This document shows positions 1 to 6,842 of a stretch of DNA of 13,934 nt, piece after piece. The notes beneath the pieces are model-generated. The model saw nothing but the letters and a program-made list of their open reading frames with translations, made no database searches and was not told the DNA's origin. Source of the DNA: Bacteroidota bacterium. GTDB taxonomy: Bacteria; Bacteroidota; Bacteroidia; Flavobacteriales; Flavobacteriaceae. The translations under genes and the position numbers were made by a program. The first letter of the stretch is position 1; every line of letters starts with the position of its first letter. Where the stretch lies: NCBI GenBank assembly GCA_023386255.1, contig JAEWKB010000246.1, positions 1 to 13,934 on the forward strand. Reading direction: 5' to 3'.

Positions 1-2
1 TA

Positions 3-995
3 GCATCGCTTACCAAGATACTGGCTACGCTACCCAACCTTATGCAGCTGTATGACAAAGGGCAGCTGAAGCTTGATGATAAACTGGGTGACCTTATACC
101 TGTATTTGCCCACACCGATAAGAAAGATATTACCGTGAAGGATATGCTCCTCCATCAGGCACGCTTTCAGCCATGGATGCCTTTTTATCAGGAAACGCTT
201 GATGCAACAAAACATCCTGATACAACATATTACCGCAAGACCTACAGCGCTGAGTTTCCGCACCAGGTAGCTGAAAATCTTTACCTGAGGGAAGATTACC
301 CGCAGATAATAATAAAGCGCATTGCCGAAAGCAAGCTGCTGCCACGCAAAGAATATAAGTACAGCGACTTTTCATTCATTCTTTTTAAAGAGATGCTAGA
401 ACTTAAAACAGGGCGCTCACTAGATAATCTGTCCTATGATGCAATTTATAAACCGTTGGGGGCAGGCTTTACAAGCTATAATCCGCTCCGTAAATGGGAC
501 ATGTGCAATATACCGCCTACCGAGGTTGACAACTATTTCCGTTACCAGACCATACAGGGTTATGTGCATGATATGGCTGCTGCCATGCAGGACGGTGTAG
601 CGGGCCATGCAGGCCTTTTCAGCAATGCTATGGATGTAGCCAAAATAATGCAGATGTATCTGCAAAAGGGTAACTACGGTAATAAACAATATTTTTCGTC
701 AGCAACATTTGATACCTTTAATACCTGCTATGCCTGCAAAGACGGCAACAGGCGTGGGCTTGGCTTTGATAAGCCCCAGATTGAAAAATCAGGGCCTACG
801 TGCGGCTGCGTTTCAAAATTCAGCTTTGGGCATACCGGTTTTACGGGAACAATGGCCTGGGCCGACCCGGAAACTGAAATAGTTTATGTATTTTTATCGA
901 ACAGGACGTACCCTGAAGCAGGGGAGAACCGCCTTAGCAAGGAGAATATAAGGGAAGACATACAAAAGGTGATACAGGAAGCGATAATTGAGTAA
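3..995 (+). CDS. Beta-lactamase-family serine hydrolase, C-terminal part (5' end outside window)
   Basis: The frame is open from the first bases, so the gene begins upstream; the ATG at 42 is internal. About 330 residues are present. The sequence opens with ASLTK (3-17), which fits the S-x-x-K nucleophile/base motif of class C beta-lactamases and penicillin-binding-protein-like esterases. A Y-S-D triad (360-368) sits where the family has Y-x-N, and HTG (831-839) where it has K/H-T-G, so all three active-site motifs are present, the second with Asp for Asn. From memory of flavobacterial proteins, this domain is usually the C-terminal half of a roughly 950-residue protein with an N-terminal glycoside hydrolase family 3 (beta-N-acetylglucosaminidase) domain, pointing to cell-wall or amino-sugar metabolism; the GH3 half cannot be seen here. 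No terminator is obvious after the stop. The serine-hydrolase call is firm; the GH3 fusion is inference. Confidence 0.85.
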   Translation, partial: ASLTKILATLPNLMQLYDKGQLKLDDKLGDLIPVFAHTDKKDITVKDMLLHQARFQPWMPFYQETLDATKHPDTTYYRKTYSAEFPHQVAENLYLREDYPQIIIKRIAESKLLPRKEYKYSDFSFILFKEMLELKTGRSLDNLSYDAIYKPLGAGFTSYNPLRKWDMCNIPPTEVDNYFRYQTIQGYVHDMAAAMQDGVAGHAGLFSNAMDVAKIMQMYLQKGNYGNKQYFSSATFDTFNTCYACKDGNRRGLGFDKPQIEKSGPTCGCVSKFSFGHTGFTGTMAWADPETEIVYVFLSNRTYPEAGENRLSKENIREDIQKVIQEAIIE

Positions 996-1058
996 TTTTT
1001 GTTTCAGGTTTAAGATTTCACGTTAATAACTCAATACTCAAATCTCATACTACTATTC

Positions 1059-1514
1059 ATGCAGTCAAAAGCAGCAACACCAAACGAATATTATGACTCG
1101 TTACCTGAAGACAGAAAGCCGGCTATGGATAAGCTTCGGGCTGTGATACAGGAAAATCTGCCGGAAGGCTTTATAGAAGATGTAGGGTATGGCATGCCGG
1201 GCTGGTCGGTACCGCACTCACTTTACCCTTCGGGCTACCACTGTAATCCAAAGGACCCGCTTCCCTTTATAGGCCTGGCATCACAAAAAAACTTCATCGC
1301 GCTCTACCATATGGGTATTTATGCCGATAAGGAGCTGCACGACTGGTTTGTGGGCGAGTATCCGAAATATGTAAAAACAAAGCTGGACATGGGTAAGAGC
1401 TGCATCAGGTTTAAAAAGCCGGAAAATATCCCTTATGAGCTTATTGGCCAACTGGCTGCGAAAATGACACCGCAGCAATGGATTGAGCTGTATGAGGCAG
1501 GGCTGAAACGATAA
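1059..1514 (+). CDS. DUF1801 domain-containing protein
   Basis: A 151-residue soluble protein with no signal peptide or membrane segment. Its pattern fits the DUF1801 (YdhG-like) family: an N-terminal helical stretch (YYDSLPEDRKPAMDKLR), a central strand region with ASQKNFIALYHMGIY, and a late KSCIRFKKPENIPYELI segment. Family members are small cytoplasmic proteins of unknown biochemical function, so none is assigned. The ATG at 1059 is the first good start in frame; no Shine-Dalgarno is visible, which is normal in Bacteroidota. A gap of 63 bases separates it from the upstream hydrolase, and a strong terminator closes it before bshA, so it is probably transcribed alone or with the hydrolase. 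I see no clear TAnnTTTG promoter in the gap. Confidence 0.8.
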   Translation: MQSKAATPNEYYDSLPEDRKPAMDKLRAVIQENLPEGFIEDVGYGMPGWSVPHSLYPSGYHCNPKDPLPFIGLASQKNFIALYHMGIYADKELHDWFVGEYPKYVKTKLDMGKSCIRFKKPENIPYELIGQLAAKMTPQQWIELYEAGLKR

Positions 1515-1540
1515 GATAATTATTACGTTAATTAGGATAG

Positions 1541-1565
1541 AAAACAGGCAGTGCCTGTTTTTTTT
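1541..1565 (+). terminator. Rho-independent terminator after the DUF1801 gene
   Basis: Stem arm AAAACAGGC (1541-1549), loop AGT, complementary arm GCCTGTTTT (1553-1561), running into eight consecutive T (1558-1565). It lies 26 bases past the DUF1801 stop and 31 bases before the bshA start, so it separates the two transcription units. Confidence 0.85.
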
Positions 1566-1596
1566 ATGTAATTTCGTTACTTTATTTATCGCTATT

Positions 1597-2733
1597 ATGA
1601 AAATTGCAATAGTATGTTATCCAACCTTTGGCGGGAGCGGCGTTGTAGCTACCGAACTGGGATTGGAGCTGGCACGCAGGGGGCACGAGATACATTTTAT
1701 AACCTATAGCCAGCCTGTGCGCCTTGCACTTTTAAACCCTAACGTACATTTTCACGAAGTACACGTACCAGAATATCCCTTATTTCATTACCAGCCTTAT
1801 GAACTAGCGCTTTCGAGCAAGCTGGTTGATATGGTAAAGCTGCACAATATTGAGCTGCTTCACGTGCATTATGCCATTCCGCACGCTTATGCAGGTTATA
1901 TGGCCAAAAAAATGCTGAAAGAGCAGGGCATAAGGATACCCATGGTAACTACACTTCACGGAACAGATATCACCCTTGTGGGCAACCACCCGTTTTATAA
2001 GCCGGCGGTGAGTTTCAGCATAAACCATTCGGATGTGGTAACATCGGTATCGCAGGATTTGAAGGACCAAACGTACAAACTTTTCGATATCAAGCGTGAT
2101 ATAGTTGTTATACCTAACTTTATTGAGGTTGACAAGAACAAGACAGATGTTACCTCACAGTGCCACCGCTCAATAATGGCTACCGAGACGCAGAAGATTA
2201 TCACCCACATAAGCAACTTCAGGAAAGTGAAGCGCATACCAGATGTGGTGAAGATATTTAATGAGATACAGAAAGCTATGCCCGCCAAGCTGATGATGGT
2301 TGGCGACGGGCCTGAAAGAGAGCCTGCTGAAAAGCTGTGTCAGCAACTTGGAATTAGTGATAAGGTGATATTTTTTGGAAACAGCAACGAGATAGATCAG
2401 ATATTATGCTATTCCGACCTGTTCCTTTTACCATCGGAAACCGAGAGTTTTGGGCTTGCAGCACTGGAGGCTATGGCCAGCGGAGTACCGGTAATATCAA
2501 GTAACTCAGGCGGGTTGCCTGAAGTTAATGAAGATGGTGTATCAGGATACATGGGCAATGTAGGCGATGTGGAGGATATGGCTAAGAAAGCAATATCTAT
2601 ATTATCGGATGATGAAGTGCTGTACAGGTTCAAATCGAACGCGTTGAAAGTGGCACAGAAATTCGATATACAGAACATTCTCCCGCTGTATGAGAACTTA
2701 TACCGTAAAGCCTTAAAACAGCAGCACGCATGA
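1597..2733 (+). CDS. bshA: N-acetyl-alpha-D-glucosaminyl L-malate synthase BshA
   Basis: A 378-residue GT4-family, GT-B fold glycosyltransferase. BshA transfers N-acetylglucosamine from UDP-GlcNAc to L-malate, the first step of bacillithiol synthesis in the cytoplasm; BshB and BshC, not in this window, complete the pathway. The N-terminus carries the glycine-rich nucleotide-sugar loop (FGGSG, residues 11-15, then VVATELG), followed by HGTD (121-124), GDGPE (236-240) and the GT4 E-x7-E signature with E283 and E291 in ESFGLAALEAMASG. Length and N-terminus match the family, and the ATG at 1597 is the natural start. A terminator lies just upstream, so bshA heads its own unit. Its stop overlaps the next start by four bases (ATGA), suggesting translational coupling to the lipoprotein gene. 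GT4 enzymes resemble one another, but the N-terminal half is characteristic of BshA. Confidence 0.93.
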   Translation: MKIAIVCYPTFGGSGVVATELGLELARRGHEIHFITYSQPVRLALLNPNVHFHEVHVPEYPLFHYQPYELALSSKLVDMVKLHNIELLHVHYAIPHAYAGYMAKKMLKEQGIRIPMVTTLHGTDITLVGNHPFYKPAVSFSINHSDVVTSVSQDLKDQTYKLFDIKRDIVVIPNFIEVDKNKTDVTSQCHRSIMATETQKIITHISNFRKVKRIPDVVKIFNEIQKAMPAKLMMVGDGPEREPAEKLCQQLGISDKVIFFGNSNEIDQILCYSDLFLLPSETESFGLAALEAMASGVPVISSNSGGLPEVNEDGVSGYMGNVGDVEDMAKKAISILSDDEVLYRFKSNALKVAQKFDIQNILPLYENLYRKALKQQHA

Positions 2734-3191
2734 GAAAAATAGCTATAGCAGCCATAGTAGCATTGTGTATTGCAGGCTGTGCCGTTAAAACGAAAGGAGA
2801 AGCAGGCAAGGATGGCACTGCAGGAAAACCCGCAGTTATGGAAAAGAACTTTACTATACTGAAGCAGGAGGAATACGGCGGGCTTGATGAAGCTGCAAAC
2901 TACATAATATCTTCGCTTAAAGATATGGCACTTATGTACAGAGATCTGGGATTAACAGAAATGCCTGCTATAAATTTTAAAGAGAAAACGATTGTTGCAG
3001 TTTTTATGGGTCAGAAAAATTCAGGCGGCTACAGCATAGGGATTGAGTCGGTTACCATAAAAGATAATACTGCCATAGTACAGGTTAATGAAACAGTTCC
3101 TGAAGGAATGGCAGCTACGGTTATGACCAATCCTTATTGTATAGCTGTAATACCTAAGACAGATTACGTAAAGTTTATAAAAGTTGAATAA
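2730..3191 (+). CDS. PrcB-like lipoprotein (protease complex subunit family)
   Basis: A 153-residue protein with a short N-terminal signal and lipobox IAGC (lipidated Cys17), so probably anchored in the outer membrane or periplasm. Residues 20-36 form a low-complexity Gly/Lys linker. The C-terminal part from about residue 85 to 148 resembles the PrcB_C domain: a hydrophobic strand (TIVAVFMGQ), the family hallmark SGGYSIGI (98-105), an acidic strand region and a closing IAVIPK. PrcB is an accessory subunit of a surface protease complex in Treponema denticola; most PrcB_C proteins elsewhere have no known role and no protease is encoded beside this one. The start overlaps the bshA stop (ATGA at 2730-2733). 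The stop lies two bases from the end of the convergent nuclease-like gene, with no visible terminator between them. Confidence 0.75.
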   Translation: MRKIAIAAIVALCIAGCAVKTKGEAGKDGTAGKPAVMEKNFTILKQEEYGGLDEAANYIISSLKDMALMYRDLGLTEMPAINFKEKTIVAVFMGQKNSGGYSIGIESVTIKDNTAIVQVNETVPEGMAATVMTNPYCIAVIPKTDYVKFIKVE

Positions 3192-3193
3192 GG

Positions 3194-4027
3194 TTATTTC
3201 TTAGTATAAAAAATTTCAGCATAAACCGGCAAATGGTCGCTGGGGTAGCGGCAGTTCTTGGAGTCGCTTAACACTGCATATTTATTTACTGTAATGCCGC
3301 TAGTTGTAAAAATATAATCAATACGTTTTGTCACAGGTTTATCAAACTGGAACGCATTAAAAGTACCTTCAGGCCCGAAAACCAATTTAGCTGTTTTCTT
3401 AGCATCATTTAGTTGGGCTGAAATCAGCTTTATGCTTTCCGAATCTTCTTCCAGGTTGAAATCACCTGTAAGCACCACCGGCAGGTTTTGTTTGTTCAGC
3501 TCCTTTATCTTCCGCAGTATAAGTTTGGCGCTTTCAACCCTTGCGACATTACCCACATGGTCAAAATGCGTGTTAAACACCCATAGCTTTTGCTTTGTTT
3601 TGTTGTCCTGAAATAATCCATACGTACATACACGGCGGCAGGCTGCATCCCAACCGAATGAAACGCTGTCGCAGGTTTGCGATAGCCAGAAGGTGGACTG
3701 CTGAAGTACCTTATACCTGTCTTTGTTATAAAATATAGCCGAGTATTCGCCCTGCTGTTTTCCGTCATCACGGGCTACTCCAATAAAGTTATACGATGTG
3801 AGCGTATTATCGAGGTATTGCATCTGGTGGTGCAGCGCTTCCTGTACACCCATAAAATCAGGTTCGTAAAACAGCACCTGCCCGGACAGCATTTCTTTCC
3901 GGTTGTCCCAGCGGTTTTCGCCATCGCTGGTTACATCCAGCCTGATGTTGTAGGTCATTACCTTAACAGTCTGTCCTAAAGATTTTAAGCTCAGGATGAG
4001 CAAAAGCGCAGGTAATAGTGCTTTCAT
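3194..4027 (-). CDS. Secreted endonuclease/exonuclease/phosphatase (EEP) family hydrolase
   Basis: A 277-residue protein with an N-terminal signal peptide (residues 1-19, ending SLGQ), so exported. All EEP (DNase I-like) catalytic blocks are present in order: MTYNIR with Asn27, VQEA with metal-binding Glu63, NTHFDH with His154, TGDFN with Asp189 and Asn191, RIDYIF around 235-240, and SDHLPV with the Asp264-His265 pair. The fold hydrolyses phosphodiesters or phosphomonoesters with Mg2+. The substrate cannot be told from motifs; exported Bacteroidota members are usually annotated generically and could act on nucleic acids, phospholipid heads or sugar phosphates. Its ATG follows directly after the stop codon of the upstream 107-residue gene with no spacer, so the two are very likely co-transcribed and translationally coupled. 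Confidence 0.88.
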   Translation of the reverse strand: MKALLPALLLILSLKSLGQTVKVMTYNIRLDVTSDGENRWDNRKEMLSGQVLFYEPDFMGVQEALHHQMQYLDNTLTSYNFIGVARDDGKQQGEYSAIFYNKDRYKVLQQSTFWLSQTCDSVSFGWDAACRRVCTYGLFQDNKTKQKLWVFNTHFDHVGNVARVESAKLILRKIKELNKQNLPVVLTGDFNLEEDSESIKLISAQLNDAKKTAKLVFGPEGTFNAFQFDKPVTKRIDYIFTTSGITVNKYAVLSDSKNCRYPSDHLPVYAEIFYTKK

Positions 4028-4351
4028 TTATTTTGTGCCTCGATTGTTCCTGTGCACCAGAAGCTTGTCAATAATACGGTCAGACATCGGGTCAATATCG
4101 GCTTCATCGCCGGTTACAAGTATGCCTTTATGGCCGGAAGAGGATTTAATGCCATATACGGTAGCTTCGTCTCCCGGGTCGGTTTCACCCTCATAAAAAT
4201 ATATATCGGTAATCTCAAACTCCTCGTGGCCAAACCTGCCCGAATTACACACCAGGCAATTTTCCTCCAGGTTAAAATCTTCGGTATAGCCTTTCTGCCT
4301 TAGTTCTTCAATGGCTTTGGAAACTGTGGCGTAATGATATTGAATATCCAT
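4028..4351 (-). CDS. Small conserved protein, often labelled 'phosphoribosylpyrophosphate synthetase'; function unknown
   Basis: A 107-residue acidic cytoplasmic protein. An N-terminal helix (TVSKAIEELRQKGY) leads into DFNLEENCLVC with a C-x-x-C pair (Cys32, Cys35), then strands carrying EEFEI, YFYEGETDPGDEATVYGI and KGILV. From memory, short proteins of this pattern in Bacteroidota often carry the product name phosphoribosylpyrophosphate synthetase. That name is not supported here: real PRPP synthetases are about 310 residues with a PRPP-binding loop, which this protein lacks. The ATG at 4351 is well placed, with an exact TAnnTTTG box 22 bases upstream. The TAA stop abuts the ATG of the exported EEP hydrolase, forming a two-gene unit. 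No function is assigned; the C-x-x-C might bind metal, but that is speculation. Confidence 0.75.
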   Translation of the reverse strand: MDIQYHYATVSKAIEELRQKGYTEDFNLEENCLVCNSGRFGHEEFEITDIYFYEGETDPGDEATVYGIKSSSGHKGILVTGDEADIDPMSDRIIDKLLVHRNNRGTK

Positions 4352-4373
4352 AACGTAAGAATTTTGTTTCTTT

Positions 4374-4381
4374 CAAAGTTA
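4374..4381 (-). promoter_or_regulatory. Candidate Bacteroidota -7 box for the 4351-3194 gene pair
   Basis: On the minus strand TAACTTTG matches the TAnnTTTG consensus exactly and ends 22 bases before the ATG. Twenty bases further upstream lies the T-run of the neighbouring terminator (4408-4402), at the right distance for a -33 element but reading TTT rather than TTG. The placement is good; the -33 match is weak. Confidence 0.5.
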
Positions 4382-4401
4382 CGGAATTTAGGCGTAGCCA
4401 T

Positions 4402-4427
4402 AAAAAAAGCCGGCAGAAAAACCGGCT
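4402..4427 (-). terminator. Rho-independent terminator of the 4998-4432 gene
   Basis: Read on the minus strand: AGCCGG, an eight-base loop TTTTTCTG, CCGGCT, then a T-run (4408-4402). The hairpin begins four bases past the TAA stop at 4432. Confidence 0.85.
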
Positions 4428-4431
4428 GTAA

Positions 4432-4998
4432 TTATGGTATGGAAGTTAACCCGTAAAATTTAAACTTCCCGTTAATCTTCACAAACCTGAAAGAGTGGCT
4501 GGTACCTCTGTGGTTTTTGGCAAATTCGCCGGGCTTATATGTTTCCACCCAGACTTCATATAACTTTAAATCTTTTGGATAATCCCTTGGCATTACACGC
4601 GGCTTAAAATCTTTTATAATGATTGAGCTGAATGAGTAGCCTTTTTTAGCCATGGCCAGATAAACAGGAGATTCGGTAAACTTTTGCCCAATCACTGCAA
4701 AGAAAAAACCTGAAGGGACAAAAGCGCCCTCACTGGTTATTTCTGTTGGCCCTACACAATCTACACAATCTACATCCGACAGGCTAAGCTGCGTGAATTT
4801 TGCTTTATCTCCTTTTACCAATGCATCAATAAATTCGATAAAGCTTTTGTCCAGCGCATCCCAGTCGTTATTTTTAGATTCAGGTGTTTCTTTTTTTTCA
4901 GCTGAACCAGTTTTTTTACCTGCTGTTGTATTTTTCTTAGTTTGGGCTGCCGCTGTAAGGCCCAAAAGCAGAAAGAACAGTATCATTAAATTTTTCAT
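4432..4998 (-). CDS. Secreted hypothetical protein
   Basis: A 188-residue protein with a clear signal peptide (MKNLMILFFLLLGLTAAAQ, cleavage near residue 19). A Lys/Thr/Ser/Glu-rich low-complexity linker (about 20-45) precedes a compact globular part. That part starts with a helix (DKSFIEFIDALVKGD), passes VDCVDCVG with a C-x-x-C pair (Cys78, Cys81), and ends in a strand reading GKFKFYGLTSIP. The helix and the closing KFYGLTSIP strand are loosely reminiscent of NTF2-like periplasmic proteins, but I do not recognise the family and assign no function. It is flanked by its own terminator and a possible weak promoter, so it is probably monocistronic. The 9-base repeat coding for VDC-VDC is described in the findings. 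Confidence 0.7.
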   Translation of the reverse strand: MKNLMILFFLLLGLTAAAQTKKNTTAGKKTGSAEKKETPESKNNDWDALDKSFIEFIDALVKGDKAKFTQLSLSDVDCVDCVGPTEITSEGAFVPSGFFFAVIGQKFTESPVYLAMAKKGYSFSSIIIKDFKPRVMPRDYPKDLKLYEVWVETYKPGEFAKNHRGTSHSFRFVKINGKFKFYGLTSIP

Positions 4999-5020
4999 AA
5001 TCCTCTAGTGATAACGGCTG

Positions 5021-5028
5021 TAAATTTA
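5021..5028 (-). promoter_or_regulatory. Possible -7 box for the secreted hypothetical gene
   Basis: TAAATTTA on the minus strand matches seven of the eight positions of TAnnTTTG (last G to A). Like the box at 4374-4381, it ends 22 bases before its ATG. No clear -33 TTG is seen, so this is tentative. Confidence 0.3.
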
Positions 5029-5040
5029 GTATAATAACAT

Positions 5041-5067
5041 AAAAAAACGCCGGTTAGTACCAACGCT
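5041..5067 (-). terminator. Terminator overlapping the stop codon of the helicase gene
   Basis: On the minus strand AGCGTTGGT (5067-5059), loop ACTA, then ACCGGCGTT (5054-5046) can pair over nine positions, three as G-T wobbles, followed directly by a T-run (5047-5041). The TAA stop (5056-5054) lies in the loop and the first base of the right arm, so the terminator is built from the last three codons of the gene. Confidence 0.6.
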
Positions 5068-6313
5068 TTTTATTTTTTTTCGATGCCTGAGACTTTCTGG
5101 AAGTATTAGCTCCCTGCTTCTTATTTTTGTTCCTTAGGTCAGGCTTCTGTCCTTCAGCAGGCTTTTCAGCATTTTCGTTATAAGGGTAAGGATGCCCGTC
5201 TATCACTTTTATCTTTTGGCGGATTAGCTTCTCTATATCTTTAAGATATGGCAGTTCATCTTTACTGCAAAATGAAATAGCCAGGCCTTCATTGCCTGCC
5301 CTTCCCGTGCGGCCAATGCGGTGAACATATGTTTCAGGGATGTTAGGGAGGTCAAAGTTTATTACGTACGGCAAACTTTCAATATCAATGCCACGTGCGG
5401 CAATATCGGTTGCCACCAATACCGAAACCTCTTTGTTTTTAAAAGCTTCCAGCACACGCACCCTTGCATTCTGCGATTTGTCTCCATGTATTGCTTCAGC
5501 CTGCACGCCATTCTTCTTCAGAGCCTTAACTACGTTATCTGCCCCATGTTTTGTACGGGTAAATACCAGTACGTTACTCAGGTTCTCGTTGCGTATCAGG
5601 TGATACAGCAATTTGCGCTTATCTCCTTTATCTACATGGTATAGCTCCTGCTTAACCCTCTCAGCCGTTGATGATACCGGTGTTACCGAAACATATTGTG
5701 GGTCAGTTAGGAAGGTATCTGCAAGTTCTCTTATAGCTATAGGCATGGTTGCCGAAAACAGCAGGGTTTGCCTGTTGTCAGGCGTAAGTTTTATAATTTT
5801 GCGTACATCGTTAATAAAACCCATGTCCAGCATCTGGTCGGCTTCATCCAGAACCAGCGTATGCAGATGGTCCAGGTTTATAAATCCTTGTTTATGAAGG
5901 TCTAACAATCGGCCGGGAGTTGCAATAAGTACATCAACGCCCTTTTTAAGCTGGTCTACCTGCGATGTTTGGTTTACCCCACCAAAAATTGTTAACTGTC
6001 TGATGTTGGTGTACTTGCCGTAAGTATCAAAGCTTTCACCTATTTGCAGGGCAAGTTCCCGTGTAGGGGTAATTACTAACGTGCGGATGTATTTTACTTT
6101 CTTAGCAGAACCTACAATGCGGTGCAGCGAGTTTAAGATAGGAATAGCAAAGGCAGCAGTTTTGCCGGTACCGGTTTGTGCGCAGCCTACAAGGTCGTTC
6201 CCTTCCAGTATAATGGGTATTGCCTGTTCCTGAATTGGAGTAGGATTTTCATAACCTTCATCAGTAAGGGCCTGCTGTATATTTTTAAGTAAATTAAGTT
6301 CGTCAAATTTCAT
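5054..6313 (-). CDS. DEAD-box ATP-dependent RNA helicase (RhlE-like)
   Basis: A 419-residue superfamily 2 helicase that unwinds RNA duplexes with ATP, typically in ribosome assembly, RNA decay or cold adaptation. Motifs in order from the chosen start: Q-motif (NPTPIQEQAIP, 23-33), Walker A AQTGTGKT (45-52), Ia PTRELA (83-88), TPGR (132-135), DEAD (156-159), SAT (187-189), and later VATDIAARGID and HRIGRTGRAG in the second RecA-like domain. The tail is Lys/Asn/Arg-rich (ending NKKRWY) and probably binds RNA; short basic tails of this kind suit the RhlE group. An in-frame TTG at 6358 would add 15 residues, but the ATG at 6313 gives the normal N-terminus (MKFDEL), and a promoter-like box overlaps the TTG. 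The gene seems monocistronic, with a terminator over its own stop. Confidence 0.93.
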   Translation of the reverse strand: MKFDELNLLKNIQQALTDEGYENPTPIQEQAIPIILEGNDLVGCAQTGTGKTAAFAIPILNSLHRIVGSAKKVKYIRTLVITPTRELALQIGESFDTYGKYTNIRQLTIFGGVNQTSQVDQLKKGVDVLIATPGRLLDLHKQGFINLDHLHTLVLDEADQMLDMGFINDVRKIIKLTPDNRQTLLFSATMPIAIRELADTFLTDPQYVSVTPVSSTAERVKQELYHVDKGDKRKLLYHLIRNENLSNVLVFTRTKHGADNVVKALKKNGVQAEAIHGDKSQNARVRVLEAFKNKEVSVLVATDIAARGIDIESLPYVINFDLPNIPETYVHRIGRTGRAGNEGLAISFCSKDELPYLKDIEKLIRQKIKVIDGHPYPYNENAEKPAEGQKPDLRNKNKKQGANTSRKSQASKKNKKRWY

Positions 6314-6355
6314 TCTTGTAAATAGTTTATACTTTGTAGTAGTACAAAGACCGTG

Positions 6356-6363
6356 CAAAGATA
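6356..6363 (-). promoter_or_regulatory. Candidate -7 box for the DEAD-box helicase
   Basis: TATCTTTG on the minus strand is an exact TAnnTTTG match, 42 bases before the ATG at 6313. It argues against the upstream TTG start, which would lie inside the promoter. No clear -33 TTG is visible. Confidence 0.4.
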
Positions 6364-6431
6364 GCTTATTTAATTTTAAGCATTGTATGCACCAGCAATC
6401 AAGGGTGTTTGCTGCGATGTATTAAAAAACA

Positions 6432-6842
6432 TTACTGTATAACCACTTTATTATATTCCAGCCGGCCATTACATTCCATTTTAACAAGGTAGATACCGGG
6501 TGCGGCATGTAAAGCAATAGCTGAAATTCCATGCTTTAAATTACTAGTCATAATTAATTTTCCGGTAGTATCATATACAGTTACTATACCTGCTGTATCC
6601 ATAGTGTTATGTATCAGGAGCTCTCCTTCAACGGGATTTTTCAGTATTCTAAAAACCTGCTTTTCAGCAACCATATATCCTGTTGAAAGTACAGTACACG
6701 CTGCTTCTACTTCAGCCTGAGAGTTGCACCCGTTCATGTTAGTATTAATTGTTACAACGGCACCTGCCGGCGGATTATCAAGATAGTTACAAATTGATGG
6801 TACAGCACATAAAGCCAACATAGTATTGGTTAATAGTGTCAC
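6432..6842 (-). CDS. T9SS type A sorting domain fragment (3' part of the broken gene)
   Basis: An open frame of 136 residues from a GTG at 6842. It has no signal peptide, so it is not a plausible stand-alone exported protein. Its N-terminal 50 residues (LLTNTMLALCAVPSICNYL and on, with Cys pairs) are the cap that follows leucine-rich repeats in related proteins. The C-terminal 70 or so residues have the Por secretion tail pattern: a KNPVEGELLI start, a VTVYDTTGKLI strand-turn, a GIYLVKM strand and a final KVVIQ. In intact cargo this domain directs transport through the outer membrane by T9SS and attachment at the surface. It overlaps the 5' fragment by four bases. Most likely it is the tail of the broken gene rather than a separate one. 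Confidence 0.6.
   Translation of the reverse strand: MTLLTNTMLALCAVPSICNYLDNPPAGAVVTINTNMNGCNSQAEVEAACTVLSTGYMVAEKQVFRILKNPVEGELLIHNTMDTAGIVTVYDTTGKLIMTSNLKHGISAIALHAAPGIYLVKMECNGRLEYNKVVIQ

Noticed and set aside
3192..3193. Terminator between the convergent lipoprotein and EEP hydrolase genes
   Set aside because: The stops are two bases apart and I find no hairpin with a T-run in the flanking sequence.
6314..6358. N-terminal extension of the DEAD-box helicase from a TTG codon
   Set aside because: The extension (MHGLCTTTKYK and on) is not typical of the family, the start overlaps an exact TAnnTTTG box, and the ATG at 6313 gives the usual N-terminus.
6394..6415. Inverted repeat CAGCAA ... 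TTGCTG downstream of the broken leucine-rich-repeat gene
   Set aside because: Only six pairs with a ten-base loop and no T-run on either side, so it does not make a credible terminator.
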